A stretch of 64,000 nucleotides of DNA from Mycobacteroides franklinii (GTDB lineage Bacteria; Actinomycetota; Actinomycetes; Mycobacteriales; Mycobacteriaceae): NCBI RefSeq assembly GCF_002013895.1, contig NZ_MAFQ01000008.1:1-64000 (forward strand), read 5' to 3'. How positions within the stretch are numbered: the stretch's first letter is position 1; the number at the start of each line of letters is the position of its first letter. The notes beneath the pieces were generated by a model. That model was given only the letters and a program-made list of their open reading frames with translations, was not told the origin of the DNA and ran no database searches. Positions 28,902-37,304 of this stretch are shown in pieces. Made by a program: the position numbers and the translations under genes.

Positions 28902-30053
28902 ATGGACGCGATGCGCTCGCCGACCACCTGGCTGGTGCCGCTCGTCATCGCGGTGATCCAGGTGGTCGGCAGCACCGGCGCGCGCTATCAGCACCCCGAC
29001 GTGGGATGGCGCGAGCTGGACTGGTTCGCCTATCTGCTGTTGGTGGCCGGCCCACTGGCGCTACTGGCCCGTCGCCGGCATCCGCACGCAGTGCTGCTCA
29101 TCGTGCTCGCGGTAACCGTCGCCTACCCGCTGGCGGGATTCGGCTTCGGGCCCATCTTCATTTCCCTGGTGGTGGCGTTTCTGGCCGCGGCGACACAGGG
29201 CCCACGCTGGCTGACCTATCCCCTGCCCTTCCTCGGCTGGGCGGCCGTGATGTGGGGTGTGCCGTGGCTTCGCGGCGAGAACCCGCCGCCGTCCATCGCG
29301 GTGACGGCCACCGCGGCCTGGCTGCTGGTGCTGGTCGGTGTCGCCGAGGCGATCCGTCAACGGCGGCTGGCACTGGAGGCGCGCAAACAGCGCCGCGCCT
29401 CGATCGCGCGGGAGGCACAGACCGACCGCGAGCGCCGGGAGACCGAGGCACGGCTGGCATTGGCCCGGGAGCTGCACGATGTGTTGGCACACAGCCTGTC
29501 GATGATCAATGTGCAGTCGTCGGTGGCACTGGAGCTCCTCGACGATCAGCCCGAGGGCGCCATGCCCGCGCTCGCAGCGATCAAAGAGGTCAGCCGACAG
29601 GCGATTTCAGATGTGCATTCGTTGGTGGCGGCGCTCCGGACGGAGGCGGGCGTTCCCGTCACGCCGACACCGGGAGTGACGGATCTAGATGCCCTGGTGG
29701 CCACCGCGCGCGCCGCCGGGCTCACGGTCAACACCCGGGTGCACGGGTCCGTGGTGCCGCTGCCCGCCGTAGTGGATGTCGCGGCCGGGCGGATTGTGCA
29801 GGAGGCGCTGACCAATGTGGCACGGCACTCGTCGGCCATCGAGGCCGTCGTAACGGTCGGCTATCACGCGGACACGATCGACGTCACCGTGGAAGATCCC
29901 GGGCCTGCCCGGCTACGAGCCGCCATGTCGGGAGGGACCGGGATCGCGGGAATGCGGGAACGAGTGCGCGCGCTGAACGGATCATTGACGGCACAGACCG
30001 CGGCCGACGGAGGGTTCGTGGTGCGCGCACAGCTGCCACTGGCGCCCCAATGA
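28902..30053 (+). CDS. Sensor histidine kinase of the NarL-partner (HisKA_3) type
   Basis: A 383-residue kinase with four to five amino-terminal membrane segments (residues about 8-145), a coiled linker, the phosphoacceptor His in ARELHDVLAHS near residue 193 and an HATPase end with the N-box EALTNVARHS and GGTGIAGM. The signal is unknown. Its stop overlaps the regulator start (ATGA), so the pair is co-translated. Confidence 0.92.
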   Translation: MDAMRSPTTWLVPLVIAVIQVVGSTGARYQHPDVGWRELDWFAYLLLVAGPLALLARRRHPHAVLLIVLAVTVAYPLAGFGFGPIFISLVVAFLAAATQGPRWLTYPLPFLGWAAVMWGVPWLRGENPPPSIAVTATAAWLLVLVGVAEAIRQRRLALEARKQRRASIAREAQTDRERRETEARLALARELHDVLAHSLSMINVQSSVALELLDDQPEGAMPALAAIKEVSRQAISDVHSLVAALRTEAGVPVTPTPGVTDLDALVATARAAGLTVNTRVHGSVVPLPAVVDVAAGRIVQEALTNVARHSSAIEAVVTVGYHADTIDVTVEDPGPARLRAAMSGGTGIAGMRERVRALNGSLTAQTAADGGFVVRAQLPLAPQ

Positions 30054-30715
30054 GTATCCGGGTGGTCGTGGCCGACGATCAGGCCCTGGTCCGGGCAGGT
30101 TTCGTCGCACTGCTCGACGCGCAGGACGGCATCGAGGTGGTGGCCGAGGCCGCTACCGGTGCACAGGCGCTGGCGGCGGCACGGGAGCACCGTCCCGATG
30201 TGGTGCTGATGGATATCCGCATGCCTGAGTTGGATGGCCTGGCCGCGACACGGCAGATCGCCGCGGATCCCGACCTGGCAGATGTTCGGGTGGTGGTGCT
30301 CACGACTTTCGAGCTCGACGAGTATGTCTTCGAGGCGATGCGGGCCGGTGCCAGCGGGTTTCTTGTCAAGCATTCCGAACCATCGGAGATGGTCAGAGCA
30401 GTGCGTGTGGTTGCAGAGGGAGATGCGTTGCTCTCGCCGTCGGTGACCCGCCGGCTGCTGGCGGAGTACTCCACCCATGCCAAACAGCCCGCCGAGTCCG
30501 GGCTGGACGATCTCACCGATCGTGAGCGCGAGGTGATGGCGCTGGTGGCCGAGGGGCTGACCAACGCCGAGATCGGGGCGCGGCTGTTCATGAGCCCGGC
30601 GACGGCACGCACCCATGTGAGCCGCATCCTGACCAAACTGAGCGCACGTGATCGCACCCAGTTGGTGGTCATCGCCTACGAGTCGGGGCTGGTGCGCCCC
30701 CGCTGGCAAGACTGA
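30050..30715 (+). CDS. NarL/LuxR-family response regulator
   Basis: A 221-residue regulator. The receiver has Asp pair VADDQ, the phospho-acceptor Asp in VLMDIRMPE near residue 54, T in VLTTF and K in FLVKHS. A LuxR helix-turn-helix (LTDREREVMALVAEGLTNAEIG) follows at about residues 150-172. It is partnered with the upstream kinase; the targets cannot be read from the sequence. Confidence 0.93.
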   Translation: MSIRVVVADDQALVRAGFVALLDAQDGIEVVAEAATGAQALAAAREHRPDVVLMDIRMPELDGLAATRQIAADPDLADVRVVVLTTFELDEYVFEAMRAGASGFLVKHSEPSEMVRAVRVVAEGDALLSPSVTRRLLAEYSTHAKQPAESGLDDLTDREREVMALVAEGLTNAEIGARLFMSPATARTHVSRILTKLSARDRTQLVVIAYESGLVRPRWQD

Positions 30716-30793
30716 AACCTACGCCCAGGCGCGTACCCGAACTACCGCCGCTAGGCCGATGTTTCCCGGCACACACGCAGGCACGCTGAGAGC

Positions 30794-31057
30794 ATGAACA
30801 TCAACGAGATTGCCACCACCACAACGACATTCCTTGCCGACCACACGGACCGCTGGGGCGATCCCACCTGGCATCCCTGGTTCGTAGTGTTCCCGATCCT
30901 GTTCTGGACCCTGGTGATCGTCGCGATCGTCTCCGCGCGGCGCCGCTGGATCGGCCGCCAGGGCGAGGGCACGTTGCGAGACGTCTATGCGCGGGGAGAG
31001 ATCACCGAGGCCGAATATCGGGACCGACTGACAGTCCTACGCAGCACCCGTCGATAA
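30794..31057 (+). CDS. Small membrane protein with SHOCT-like tail
   Basis: An 87-residue protein with one transmembrane helix (about 29-47) and a carboxy-terminal short helical motif of the SHOCT type (LRDVYARGEITEAEYRDRL). It is the last host gene before the integration-site tRNA. The role is unknown. Confidence 0.75.
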   Translation: MNINEIATTTTTFLADHTDRWGDPTWHPWFVVFPILFWTLVIVAIVSARRRWIGRQGEGTLRDVYARGEITEAEYRDRLTVLRSTRR

Positions 31058-31143
31058 CGGCACGTCACACCCGCTTTGCGGCCCGCGGATCAACGCATTC
31101 GCGACCAACGGCCTCGATGCGATACCCTTGCCTGGCTTCAAAG

Positions 31144-31218
<75 letters not shown>

Positions 31219-31224
31219 GCTGAG

Positions 31225-31264
31225 AAACCCTCTCTCACCTGGTCAGACAGGTGAGGGAGGGTTT
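31225..31264. terminator. Hairpin terminator after tRNA / at element left end
   Basis: AAACCCTC...CACCTG pairs with CAGGTG...GAGGGTTT around a short loop, followed by a T-rich TTTCTTC on the plus strand. It probably ends tRNA transcripts and insulates the element. Confidence 0.75.
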
Positions 31265-31289
31265 CTTCGTTTCCGAGGTCGAACAGCTC

Positions 31290-31308
31290 GGTAGGCAGTG
31301 GGTAGGCA
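31290..31308 (+). promoter_or_regulatory. Arm-type integrase-site candidate, left
   Basis: A 19-bp sequence made of two GGTAGGCA units (start to start 11 bp), identical to 60908-60926 near the other end of the element. The copies lie 72 bp inside attL and 126 bp inside attR, the arrangement expected for P and P' arm sites of an L5-type integrase. Confidence 0.65.
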
Positions 31309-31400
31309 GCAGAAAAAGTCCGAGACTCCCACCAGCGCCGATTCTCACGCCAAGCGTGCCTCTCAGTCCCCTCGATTCCCCCAGAATCGCCCCTCACACG

Positions 31401-31432
31401 AAGAAACCCCCGACCGCTGATGGGTCGGGGGC
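31401..31432 (-). terminator. Rho-independent terminator of the ESX-like operon
   Basis: CCCCCGACC (31407-31415) pairs with GGTCGGGGG (31423-31431). On the minus strand it is followed by TTTCTT. It lies 19 bp after the last gene of the operon. Confidence 0.8.
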
Positions 31433-31450
31433 TCTCGGGCACAGGAGGGA

Positions 31451-31822
31451 CTAGGCGACAGCTCCACGGGGCTTCACCTGAAGCTCGCCCGCTTCCCACC
31501 CGTCAACCGCCCTCCGCTCGGCCTCCTCGTGGGCCGCGACGAACTCCCGCAGTAGCTCGGCGTCGTTCCTCAGCGTCTTCGTCAGCGCCGAGACGTTCTC
31601 CTCGGCCTTGTCCAGCGCCTTGTCCACCGCCGAGCCCATCGGCTTGAACACGGGCGACACTCGACCATCTTTCGTGTACATCGAGCCAGCCCGCGCGACC
31701 ACCGATTCCACCTTCATCCGCTGAGCTGCCAGGCCCGCTTCCAAGTCATCGGCACGCCCCTCCAACTGTTGCGCAAAGCTCAACAGCGCCTCGGGGTCTA
31801 CCTGCAGCAACAGGTCGGTCAT
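31451..31822 (-). CDS. Helical WXG100-sized protein
   Basis: A 123-residue, almost wholly helical protein with two long amphipathic helices, the size and pattern of ESX substrates or partners, but without a WxG turn that I can see. It is the last gene of the operon with start overlapping the upstream stop (ATGA). An ESX-related role is inferred from this context only. Confidence 0.8.
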   Translation of the reverse strand: MTDLLLQVDPEALLSFAQQLEGRADDLEAGLAAQRMKVESVVARAGSMYTKDGRVSPVFKPMGSAVDKALDKAEENVSALTKTLRNDAELLREFVAAHEEAERRAVDGWEAGELQVKPRGAVA

Positions 31823-32100
31823 CGTCGGACCCCCTGCACCCCACCGAACTTCTGGCCATTCTCGTGGTCCTGATCTCCCAGCGCACCCGCACCCGAGGCA
31901 CCCACGTCTCCCACACGCGCCAACTCTCCCAGCACCGCCCTGGTCTCCGCCAGCGCACTCTCCAGAATCTCCGCATGCCCCGGACGCATCCCTTCCGCGC
32001 TCACGACGGGCAAGCCCGACGCCGCCTCCCGCGCCGACTGCGCGACAGCCTTGTGAACCTGGATGATCGGGGCTCCGCTCGTCGCCACCGTTCCTGACAT
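31819..32100 (-). CDS. Small ESX-operon-like protein, 93 residues
   Basis: A 93-residue protein with a central helical pair and a polar Gly/Asp tail. ATG 32100 is preceded by GAAGGAG and overlaps the upstream stop (TGATG). No family is recognised with certainty; size, operon position and coupling resemble the short genes that accompany Rv0029- and Rv3899c-like genes in M. tuberculosis. Confidence 0.78.
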   Translation of the reverse strand: MSGTVATSGAPIIQVHKAVAQSAREAASGLPVVSAEGMRPGHAEILESALAETRAVLGELARVGDVGASGAGALGDQDHENGQKFGGVQGVRR

Positions 32101-32258
32101 CACTTCTCCTTCTTCTTCTGGTGGTGCGGACTCACCCACGACATCACCGAATCGGTGCTCCACGGGCTCCCCGACCTCTGGTTGTCGGGTGCCGCTGTGC
32201 CCGCCGCCTCCTTCGTCGGACGGCGGTCTGCCCCGTGCTCCATCGGGTCGGGGGTCAT
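32100..32258 (-). CDS. Small hydrophilic protein, 52 residues
   Basis: A 52-residue charged protein ending HHQKKKEK. Both ends overlap neighbours (ATGA at 32258, TGATG at 32100), which supports it as a real translated unit although it has no recognised domain. Confidence 0.6.
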   Translation of the reverse strand: MTPDPMEHGADRRPTKEAAGTAAPDNQRSGSPWSTDSVMSWVSPHHQKKKEK

Positions 32259-32467
32259 TGGTCCTTCCCCAGCGCCGCCAGCGCCTCCCGCTGGCACCGA
32301 GCCCTGCTCGCCTCACGGACCTCCGACAGCACATTCAACACATGCAAGAACGCGAGTGTCGGACCCAGCTCCGACTTCCATATCTCGATTTGCCGTTCGA
32401 TGTGTTCAGCCCGCTCGGCATGCCGCACGTGAGCATCGAAGTATTCCAGTTCTTGCTCTTCGTTCAC
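32255..32467 (-). CDS. Helical protein, 70 residues
   Basis: A 70-residue predicted helical/coiled protein rich in Glu and Arg, with a strong AAGGAGG ahead of its GTG. It lies 9 bp after the large ESX-like gene. The function is unknown. Confidence 0.75.
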   Translation of the reverse strand: MNEEQELEYFDAHVRHAERAEHIERQIEIWKSELGPTLAFLHVLNVLSEVREASRARCQREALAALGKDQ

Positions 32468-32476
32468 CTTTCCTCC

Positions 32477-34456
32477 TTATGCCGCTTGACTTCTCGGTTG
32501 CATGACACCCAGGTACTTCTCGCTGGAATACACCGCTTCACCCCACGCTCCACGGCTCATCGAGTCCGCTGCGTCCGAGAGGTACCACCGAGCCAGCAGA
32601 CCCTGGTATCCCGAGGGCTGGACACCGACCCACCTGGCAGCTCGGAGGCGAGCGCCCTCCACGTCCAACTCTCCGCAGCCCCCGCTTCCAATCGCCACAC
32701 GGGCGAACACCGACATGGCTTCTCCTGCCTCCACGTCATCACGACCACGAGACACCGTGCAGGGCAAGAGCTCCTCACCCTGCACCAACTCCTGGTACTG
32801 CTCGGCGGACTGGCTGTTCTCGTCGGAGGGCACGGTGCTCAGAACACCCTCAACCTCCCATCCACGAGGGATGAGGGAGGTGAGCTTGTCGGTGACCATG
32901 AGGGAACCTGAGAGTTCGGAATGATTTGGGGAACCTGACATCTCGTCCAACGGGCTCACCCCAGCGGGCAGGGAGACACCGTGCGGGTGGATGCTCAGGG
33001 CGTCCGACGTGCAGAACACCGTGCGAGTCTCGAACCCCCGCCGAATGCTGGCCACAGCGAGTGGCTGGCTCCAGCCTGACTGCTCGAACACATGGCGCAA
33101 CGAGGCGAGAACCTTGTGCAAGTGGACTTCGGGCTCGGGAAGGCCAACGATGAAACACACGGGCGCAACAGGAGACTCGTTCCTCGGAACATCGAGGCCA
33201 GGAGCCAACCCGTATGCCCGTTGAATCCACGCTGCATCGGCCACTGGGCCGCGTGGAGCTGCTGGAGTTGGGGCCTGGGTCGCACTGGGAGCTTGGAGTC
33301 CAGTCGGCGCGGGAGCGCCTGGTGTCCCCTGTGGCACGGGAGGGGCCTGCACCGTGGGGGTCGGCACCCCTCCGATTGGTGCGAGCCCTACTGGGGTCAC
33401 GGGTGGGGTTCCGCTGACACCAGGCGTGATGCCAGTCGAAGCGGGAGCCGAGGATCCTGGCGTGCTCGTGGCAGGGGCAGCCGCAGGGAGCTGGGAACCC
33501 ACCGCGCTGGTGACTGCCGTAGTGATGTTCTGAGCCGCAGTGGGCAGGTCAGGCAGTGGGATGGACGGGATGTTGGGCAGTCCGTGGGATTTGGTCGGCT
33601 GGTGCTGCTCGGTCTGCTGGTGTGCCTGCTGTTGGGCAGCGGGGGTGCCCGTGGTGGCGCTCGAAGACTTGGCGCTCGGGGATGCAGGAGTGCTCGATGG
33701 GCTGGCGTTCCCCTGGGGAACACCGATGAGATTTGCAAGAGTCGGGTTCACCGTGGAGGTGGGAGTAGTTGTTGCGCTGGGTGACTCGACGTGCTCGGCG
33801 GTCTTCGCGCGGGGCATCTCAGGGAGCTTCTGCGGCTCTACAACGGGGTGTTGGCCTGAGTTATAGGCCGTCACGACTGCGCGAGGATCAGGCCGTTCGG
33901 TGCTGGGTATCGCGGGAACACTGGTGTAGCTCGGCGTGCGAGAACTGCCAGGGTCTCCCTGGAGGGAATGTCCAATGCCGTCGAGGTCAGCAGTGAGAGT
34001 GCTGGCAGCATGGGCGATGTCAGCTCGGTACTTCGCTGTGAGGTCAGAGGATGACGGGGATACGGATTTTCCAGCCAGTTCGCTGCCGAGAGCCTCGCGG
34101 ATTTCATTTGTGCCCGTGGACACGAGGTCTGCTATTTGACTCTTGGCCTTCCCGACCTTTCCTCCAGCGTCGAGCATCCAAGAGCTAATGGTGGTGTAGT
34201 CCCGACTCTGCCCGCGAAGCCGCTCTGCGACAGCGCCATAACCTCCCGCGACCGCTTCGGCGGTCTTCCCCGACTCGCTCGCCATCTTGCGTTCTGCATC
34301 ATCAGCGGATTCCGCTTGAGTAGTTGTCGCAGTAGATAGTGCATCGGCGTTTAGCTCCGCTGCGTGATACGCACCTTCGGACTCAGAGGGCCAGTTGGAG
34401 CCCATCAGTGAAAACGGGTCATCGCTTGGCTTTTCAATATCGGCCTGTGGTGCCAT
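32477..34456 (-). CDS. Large ESX-associated-type protein with Pro/Thr/Ser linker
   Basis: A 659-residue protein in three parts: an amino-terminal helical region (about 1-165) with an NW turn and an early YxxxE, recalling EspB/PE-PPE-like helical bundles; a Pro/Ser/Thr/Ala/Gln-rich linker (about 165-430); and a globular carboxy-terminal region (about 440-659). The last part recalls, from memory, the DUF5632/DUF5631 domains of M. tuberculosis Rv3899c, Rv2082 and Rv0029. No signal peptide. AGAGGG precedes ATG 34456, which overlaps the upstream stop (TAATG). Export through a host ESX system is an inference. Confidence 0.8.
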   Translation of the reverse strand: MAPQADIEKPSDDPFSLMGSNWPSESEGAYHAAELNADALSTATTTQAESADDAERKMASESGKTAEAVAGGYGAVAERLRGQSRDYTTISSWMLDAGGKVGKAKSQIADLVSTGTNEIREALGSELAGKSVSPSSSDLTAKYRADIAHAASTLTADLDGIGHSLQGDPGSSRTPSYTSVPAIPSTERPDPRAVVTAYNSGQHPVVEPQKLPEMPRAKTAEHVESPSATTTPTSTVNPTLANLIGVPQGNASPSSTPASPSAKSSSATTGTPAAQQQAHQQTEQHQPTKSHGLPNIPSIPLPDLPTAAQNITTAVTSAVGSQLPAAAPATSTPGSSAPASTGITPGVSGTPPVTPVGLAPIGGVPTPTVQAPPVPQGTPGAPAPTGLQAPSATQAPTPAAPRGPVADAAWIQRAYGLAPGLDVPRNESPVAPVCFIVGLPEPEVHLHKVLASLRHVFEQSGWSQPLAVASIRRGFETRTVFCTSDALSIHPHGVSLPAGVSPLDEMSGSPNHSELSGSLMVTDKLTSLIPRGWEVEGVLSTVPSDENSQSAEQYQELVQGEELLPCTVSRGRDDVEAGEAMSVFARVAIGSGGCGELDVEGARLRAARWVGVQPSGYQGLLARWYLSDAADSMSRGAWGEAVYSSEKYLGVMQPRSQAA

Positions 34457-34977
34457 TACGCACATCCCTCTGGAAATCGGCCATCAAGTGCCGAATCTGA
34501 AATGTCCTTCCCAGCTTCGAGTTCCGTTCTGATGTGTTCGACGTACTGACTGAATCGCTTGGACTGTGCGGGAACTCCTGGCGAGCTGGGGTCAGAGATG
34601 ATGTCCGCCCTGGTCTTACCCAGCCATTTGGTCACCCATCCGAGCTTCTCTCTCACCCAGCTCTCGCTCCCTGGACTACGGACACCCGCGAGCTGCCGCG
34701 CAACGCTCGCATCGTCGGGAAGCACCAATCCTGGTGACGCTGTTGCATTTCCAATAACAACACGTGGGCAATCGGGCATCGGGTGTGTCACCCACACAGC
34801 CGACACATCCACCATGTTCTGAGCCGACGCCGAACTGCTCGTCTCCCCCGCGCTGCTCGACCCCGAGGTGGTGGGGTGCGTCGAGCCACACCCCACCACC
34901 CCGATGGACACGCCGAGCGCGATGGCCAGGGCCGCGAGAAGCGTTGAACCCGGCCAGGATTGATTGTTGTTCTTCAT
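34456..34977 (-). CDS. Lipoprotein, transfer operon
   Basis: A 173-residue lipoprotein: signal MKNNNQ..., hydrophobic core and lipobox VVGC, then a Ser/Thr-rich spacer and a soluble helical domain with a final Cys that may pair with the cysteine in PDCPR. ATG 34977 gives a standard signal peptide; upstream extension is rejected for that reason. Confidence 0.75.
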   Translation of the reverse strand: MKNNNQSWPGSTLLAALAIALGVSIGVVGCGSTHPTTSGSSSAGETSSSASAQNMVDVSAVWVTHPMPDCPRVVIGNATASPGLVLPDDASVARQLAGVRSPGSESWVREKLGWVTKWLGKTRADIISDPSSPGVPAQSKRFSQYVEHIRTELEAGKDISDSALDGRFPEGCA

Positions 34978-34987
34978 GCTGGACACG

Positions 34988-35191
34988 TTAGTTCTTCGTC
35001 CGTGTCTCGCCAGTGGACCAGTCGCCTGGTCCGTCAATGAGCTGGCCGCTCGGAGGAACGCCGACGACCAGGCCGCATTGGCTCATGTCGAGGTCGGGAG
35101 TCCATTCACACCAGCCCGATGGGTCCGTTGCCGCGACGGGCGCGTTCAGCAGTCCGAGCACGGTGATACCCGCGATGACGAGGAGCTTCAT
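34988..35191 (-). CDS. Small secreted protein, 67 residues
   Basis: A 67-residue protein with a typical signal peptide (MKLLVIAGITVLGLL, cleavage after AVAA predicted) and a short mature part with two cysteines (GWCEW and QCGL) likely to form a disulfide. Its start overlaps the upstream stop (ATGA). Confidence 0.72.
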   Translation of the reverse strand: MKLLVIAGITVLGLLNAPVAATDPSGWCEWTPDLDMSQCGLVVGVPPSGQLIDGPGDWSTGETRTKN

Positions 35192-35739
35192 CGTCCCCCA
35201 CTTCCCGTCAGGCCAGGGCTGGCCGAGTGGGGACGCTCGGAGATGCACTTGTCGAAATCCATGGCACCCGAGCACGTCTTGCTCTCGTCCCAGTTCTTCG
35301 TGTAGCCGAGCGCAAAGCCCGCAGGGGGAGTTCCCCGTAGAGCCAGGCTGGAGTCCATAAGTGCTTCGGCCAAGTGCCCCCGCACGACCTCGATACGGTG
35401 GCGATAGTCCGCCTGCACCTCGGGGTCGGATTCCTTGTTTCCCATGGTGGACAGAATCGAGATGTGGCGCTTGGCTTCATCCACGTGCTGGCGCGCGTCG
35501 AACACGATGCTGTCGGCCCTGGCCTGATCTACCGCAGGCTGCACGTCGCTCAGAGCACTGCAGGCTGACATCCACGGCCACTCGTTCCCGATGAGACCGT
35601 GCGGGTCGCTCGGGCGGGCGACTTCGGTGCATCCCTTGTCGGCGGGGATGGGCTGCGCCTCAGGGTGGCTCGTCCCGCACGCGGCCAGACCGACCGACAG
35701 CGCCAGCGTCGCGCTGACCACGACGATGTTCTTCTTCAT
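35188..35739 (-). CDS. Lipoprotein, transfer operon
   Basis: A 183-residue lipoprotein with signal MKKNIVVV and lipobox GLAAC. The mature part has helices and four further cysteines (GCTE, SACS, KTCS and DKCI) that could form two disulfides. AAAGGA lies 8 bases ahead of ATG 35739. The function is unknown. Confidence 0.75.
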   Translation of the reverse strand: MKKNIVVVSATLALSVGLAACGTSHPEAQPIPADKGCTEVARPSDPHGLIGNEWPWMSACSALSDVQPAVDQARADSIVFDARQHVDEAKRHISILSTMGNKESDPEVQADYRHRIEVVRGHLAEALMDSSLALRGTPPAGFALGYTKNWDESKTCSGAMDFDKCISERPHSASPGLTGSGGR

Positions 35740-35794
35740 TTCTCGTGTTCCTTTCGTCATTGGTCGGTCTGATTGATTTGTCCGTGTAGACGGT

Positions 35795-36112
35795 CTATTG
35801 GGTGGGTGGCGGTGGCTGGCCCCAGCCCCGCAAATCGAGGTGCCAGGCTTTCGACAAGCCGTCGATTTCACATGGTTCCGCGTCGGCCAAGAGTTCTCCC
35901 GCAGCGAGGAGCTGTTCGTCGCCCACCCTGACAATTGCGGGGATTCCCGACCGCACAGCCAGCTCTAATGGCACCCTGACGTTCTTGTACTTCTCGGGAG
36001 CAGCGGCAGCCGCACGCGCGCACCGTGCCTGCTCAGCCTCGGTGGCCTCGGCGTTCGAGCAGGCTGCCAGGAGCGGGATGGTCACCAGCGCCACGATGAC
36101 GAGAGGCTTCAC
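35795..36112 (-). CDS. Small lipoprotein, 105 residues
   Basis: A lipoprotein with signal MKPLVIVALVTIP and lipobox LLAAC. The mature domain is short, with two cysteines. The GTG start overlaps the upstream gene by 4 bp (GTGA). Confidence 0.72.
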   Translation of the reverse strand: MKPLVIVALVTIPLLAACSNAEATEAEQARCARAAAAAPEKYKNVRVPLELAVRSGIPAIVRVGDEQLLAAGELLADAEPCEIDGLSKAWHLDLRGWGQPPPPTQ

Positions 36113-36678
36113 TGGACACCTCCCTGCTGGCGCAGCGAACTCAGCAGTCCACCGCCCGCTGGTGATGCGGGCTGGGCTGGCGCACTCGGGGCAGGATCAG
36201 TCACCTTGTCGAGGAAATCCATGTCCGCCTCATCCAGCTCGTCGTCCTCACCGTCCGGGTAATCCTCAACGTCATCGTCGCGGTCGGGATAGCGAGCTTC
36301 CAGCTCAGCCAGCCGAGCGGAGGCGCGCTCGGAGGCTCGGTCGTCGTTCCACTCCATGAGCTTGACTCCTGCGATGAGTGCGCCGACGAGTCCTCCGGGG
36401 ACGATCAGCAACCAGGCCCACCAAGGCAACCCGCTGTCCCGTGGTGCGGGTTGAGCCGTCGCGGCCCGCTGCTTGGCAGTCGCATCGGACTGCTGGCAAG
36501 CAGCTTTTGTTGCCGAGTTGATGTTGCAGTAGCTGTCCTTGAAGCCCGGCGAGAGCGTCGAGGGCGCGCTGGTCACTGTCACCGTGGGCGCGGGAGTGCT
36601 GCTGCTCCCGCACGCGGCGAGCGGGAACATCACGGCTCCCGCCACCACAATCACTGCACCAATTCTCTTGATACTCAT
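36109..36678 (-). CDS. Lipoprotein with second membrane helix and acidic tail
   Basis: A 189-residue protein: lipobox PLAAC, a Thr/Pro/Val-rich extracellular stretch, a transmembrane helix opening with GLPWWAWLL (about residues 98-120), and a cytoplasmic tail rich in Asp/Glu. The build matches the protein at 49788-50402 (IPWWGWVL helix then poly-Asp), so they appear to be paralogs. ATG 36678 overlaps the upstream stop. A role in the membrane part of the transfer apparatus is inferred. Confidence 0.78.
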   Translation of the reverse strand: MSIKRIGAVIVVAGAVMFPLAACGSSSTPAPTVTVTSAPSTLSPGFKDSYCNINSATKAACQQSDATAKQRAATAQPAPRDSGLPWWAWLLIVPGGLVGALIAGVKLMEWNDDRASERASARLAELEARYPDRDDDVEDYPDGEDDELDEADMDFLDKVTDPAPSAPAQPASPAGGGLLSSLRQQGGVQ

Positions 36679-37304
36679 GCCGCTTCTTCTTTCTTCACGT
36701 ACAACGAGTTCCACTCACTGGCTCGCTCTGGGAGTTCCCATCCATCAGGTAGGCGCACCTCACTCAGCGCCGCGAGAGACGAATTCTCAACGGCCTTGCG
36801 GGTCGGGATCCCCGCGATGACAGCAGCCGCAGCCGCGACACCAATCGTCGTCAGGCGGAAGCCGTCGTCTACCTCACCTGGTCGCCAGGCATCGCGCACA
36901 GCCTGCTCCAAGCCGCTGAAATCTCGCGGCGGGTATTTCCGTCCCGCGCCCATCAACCAGTCCACGAGCGTCATCGAACTGACTTCGGCGAAAGGAATGG
37001 ACACCTCGATGAGCTGGCGCTGAATCTCGCCAGCCAGCATCATCCTGCGTGGAGCCGAGTCGTCCTTGCTCTTACTGATGCTCGGCTTCATCATCACGAC
37101 GAACGCTGGGATACCCGATTTGAGAACGCTTTCCATCGTTTCGTTGGCAGTGACGATTGTTCGCGCCGTCTCAGTCACGGCGTTGTACTTGTCAATGCGC
37201 GGTGCGCGGATGAACTTCGTGACGGGGCTCGAAGCACCGTCAACGAATGCGGCGATGCTGACTCCTGTGACCACAGCGTCAATGCCGACAACAAACTTGC
37301 TCAC
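36675..37304 (-). CDS. RuvC/RNase H-fold-like protein
   Basis: A 209-residue protein starting VVGIDAVVTGVSIAAF, the first strand pattern of RuvC-type nucleases (GIDPGLTxxG), followed by a central EIQRQLIE helix and a GAGR segment as in Holliday-junction resolvases. The first acidic residue is present; the others cannot be fixed by eye. A resolvase-like or RNase H-like role in processing transferred DNA is plausible. GTG start overlaps the translocase stop. Confidence 0.65.
   Translation of the reverse strand: MSKFVVGIDAVVTGVSIAAFVDGASSPVTKFIRAPRIDKYNAVTETARTIVTANETMESVLKSGIPAFVVMMKPSISKSKDDSAPRRMMLAGEIQRQLIEVSIPFAEVSSMTLVDWLMGAGRKYPPRDFSGLEQAVRDAWRPGEVDDGFRLTTIGVAAAAAVIAGIPTRKAVENSSLAALSEVRLPDGWELPERASEWNSLYVKKEEAA

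Noticed and set aside
29006..30049. Long frame fused to the response regulator
   Set aside because: It is the out-of-frame shadow of the histidine kinase; the regulator starts at ATG 30050.
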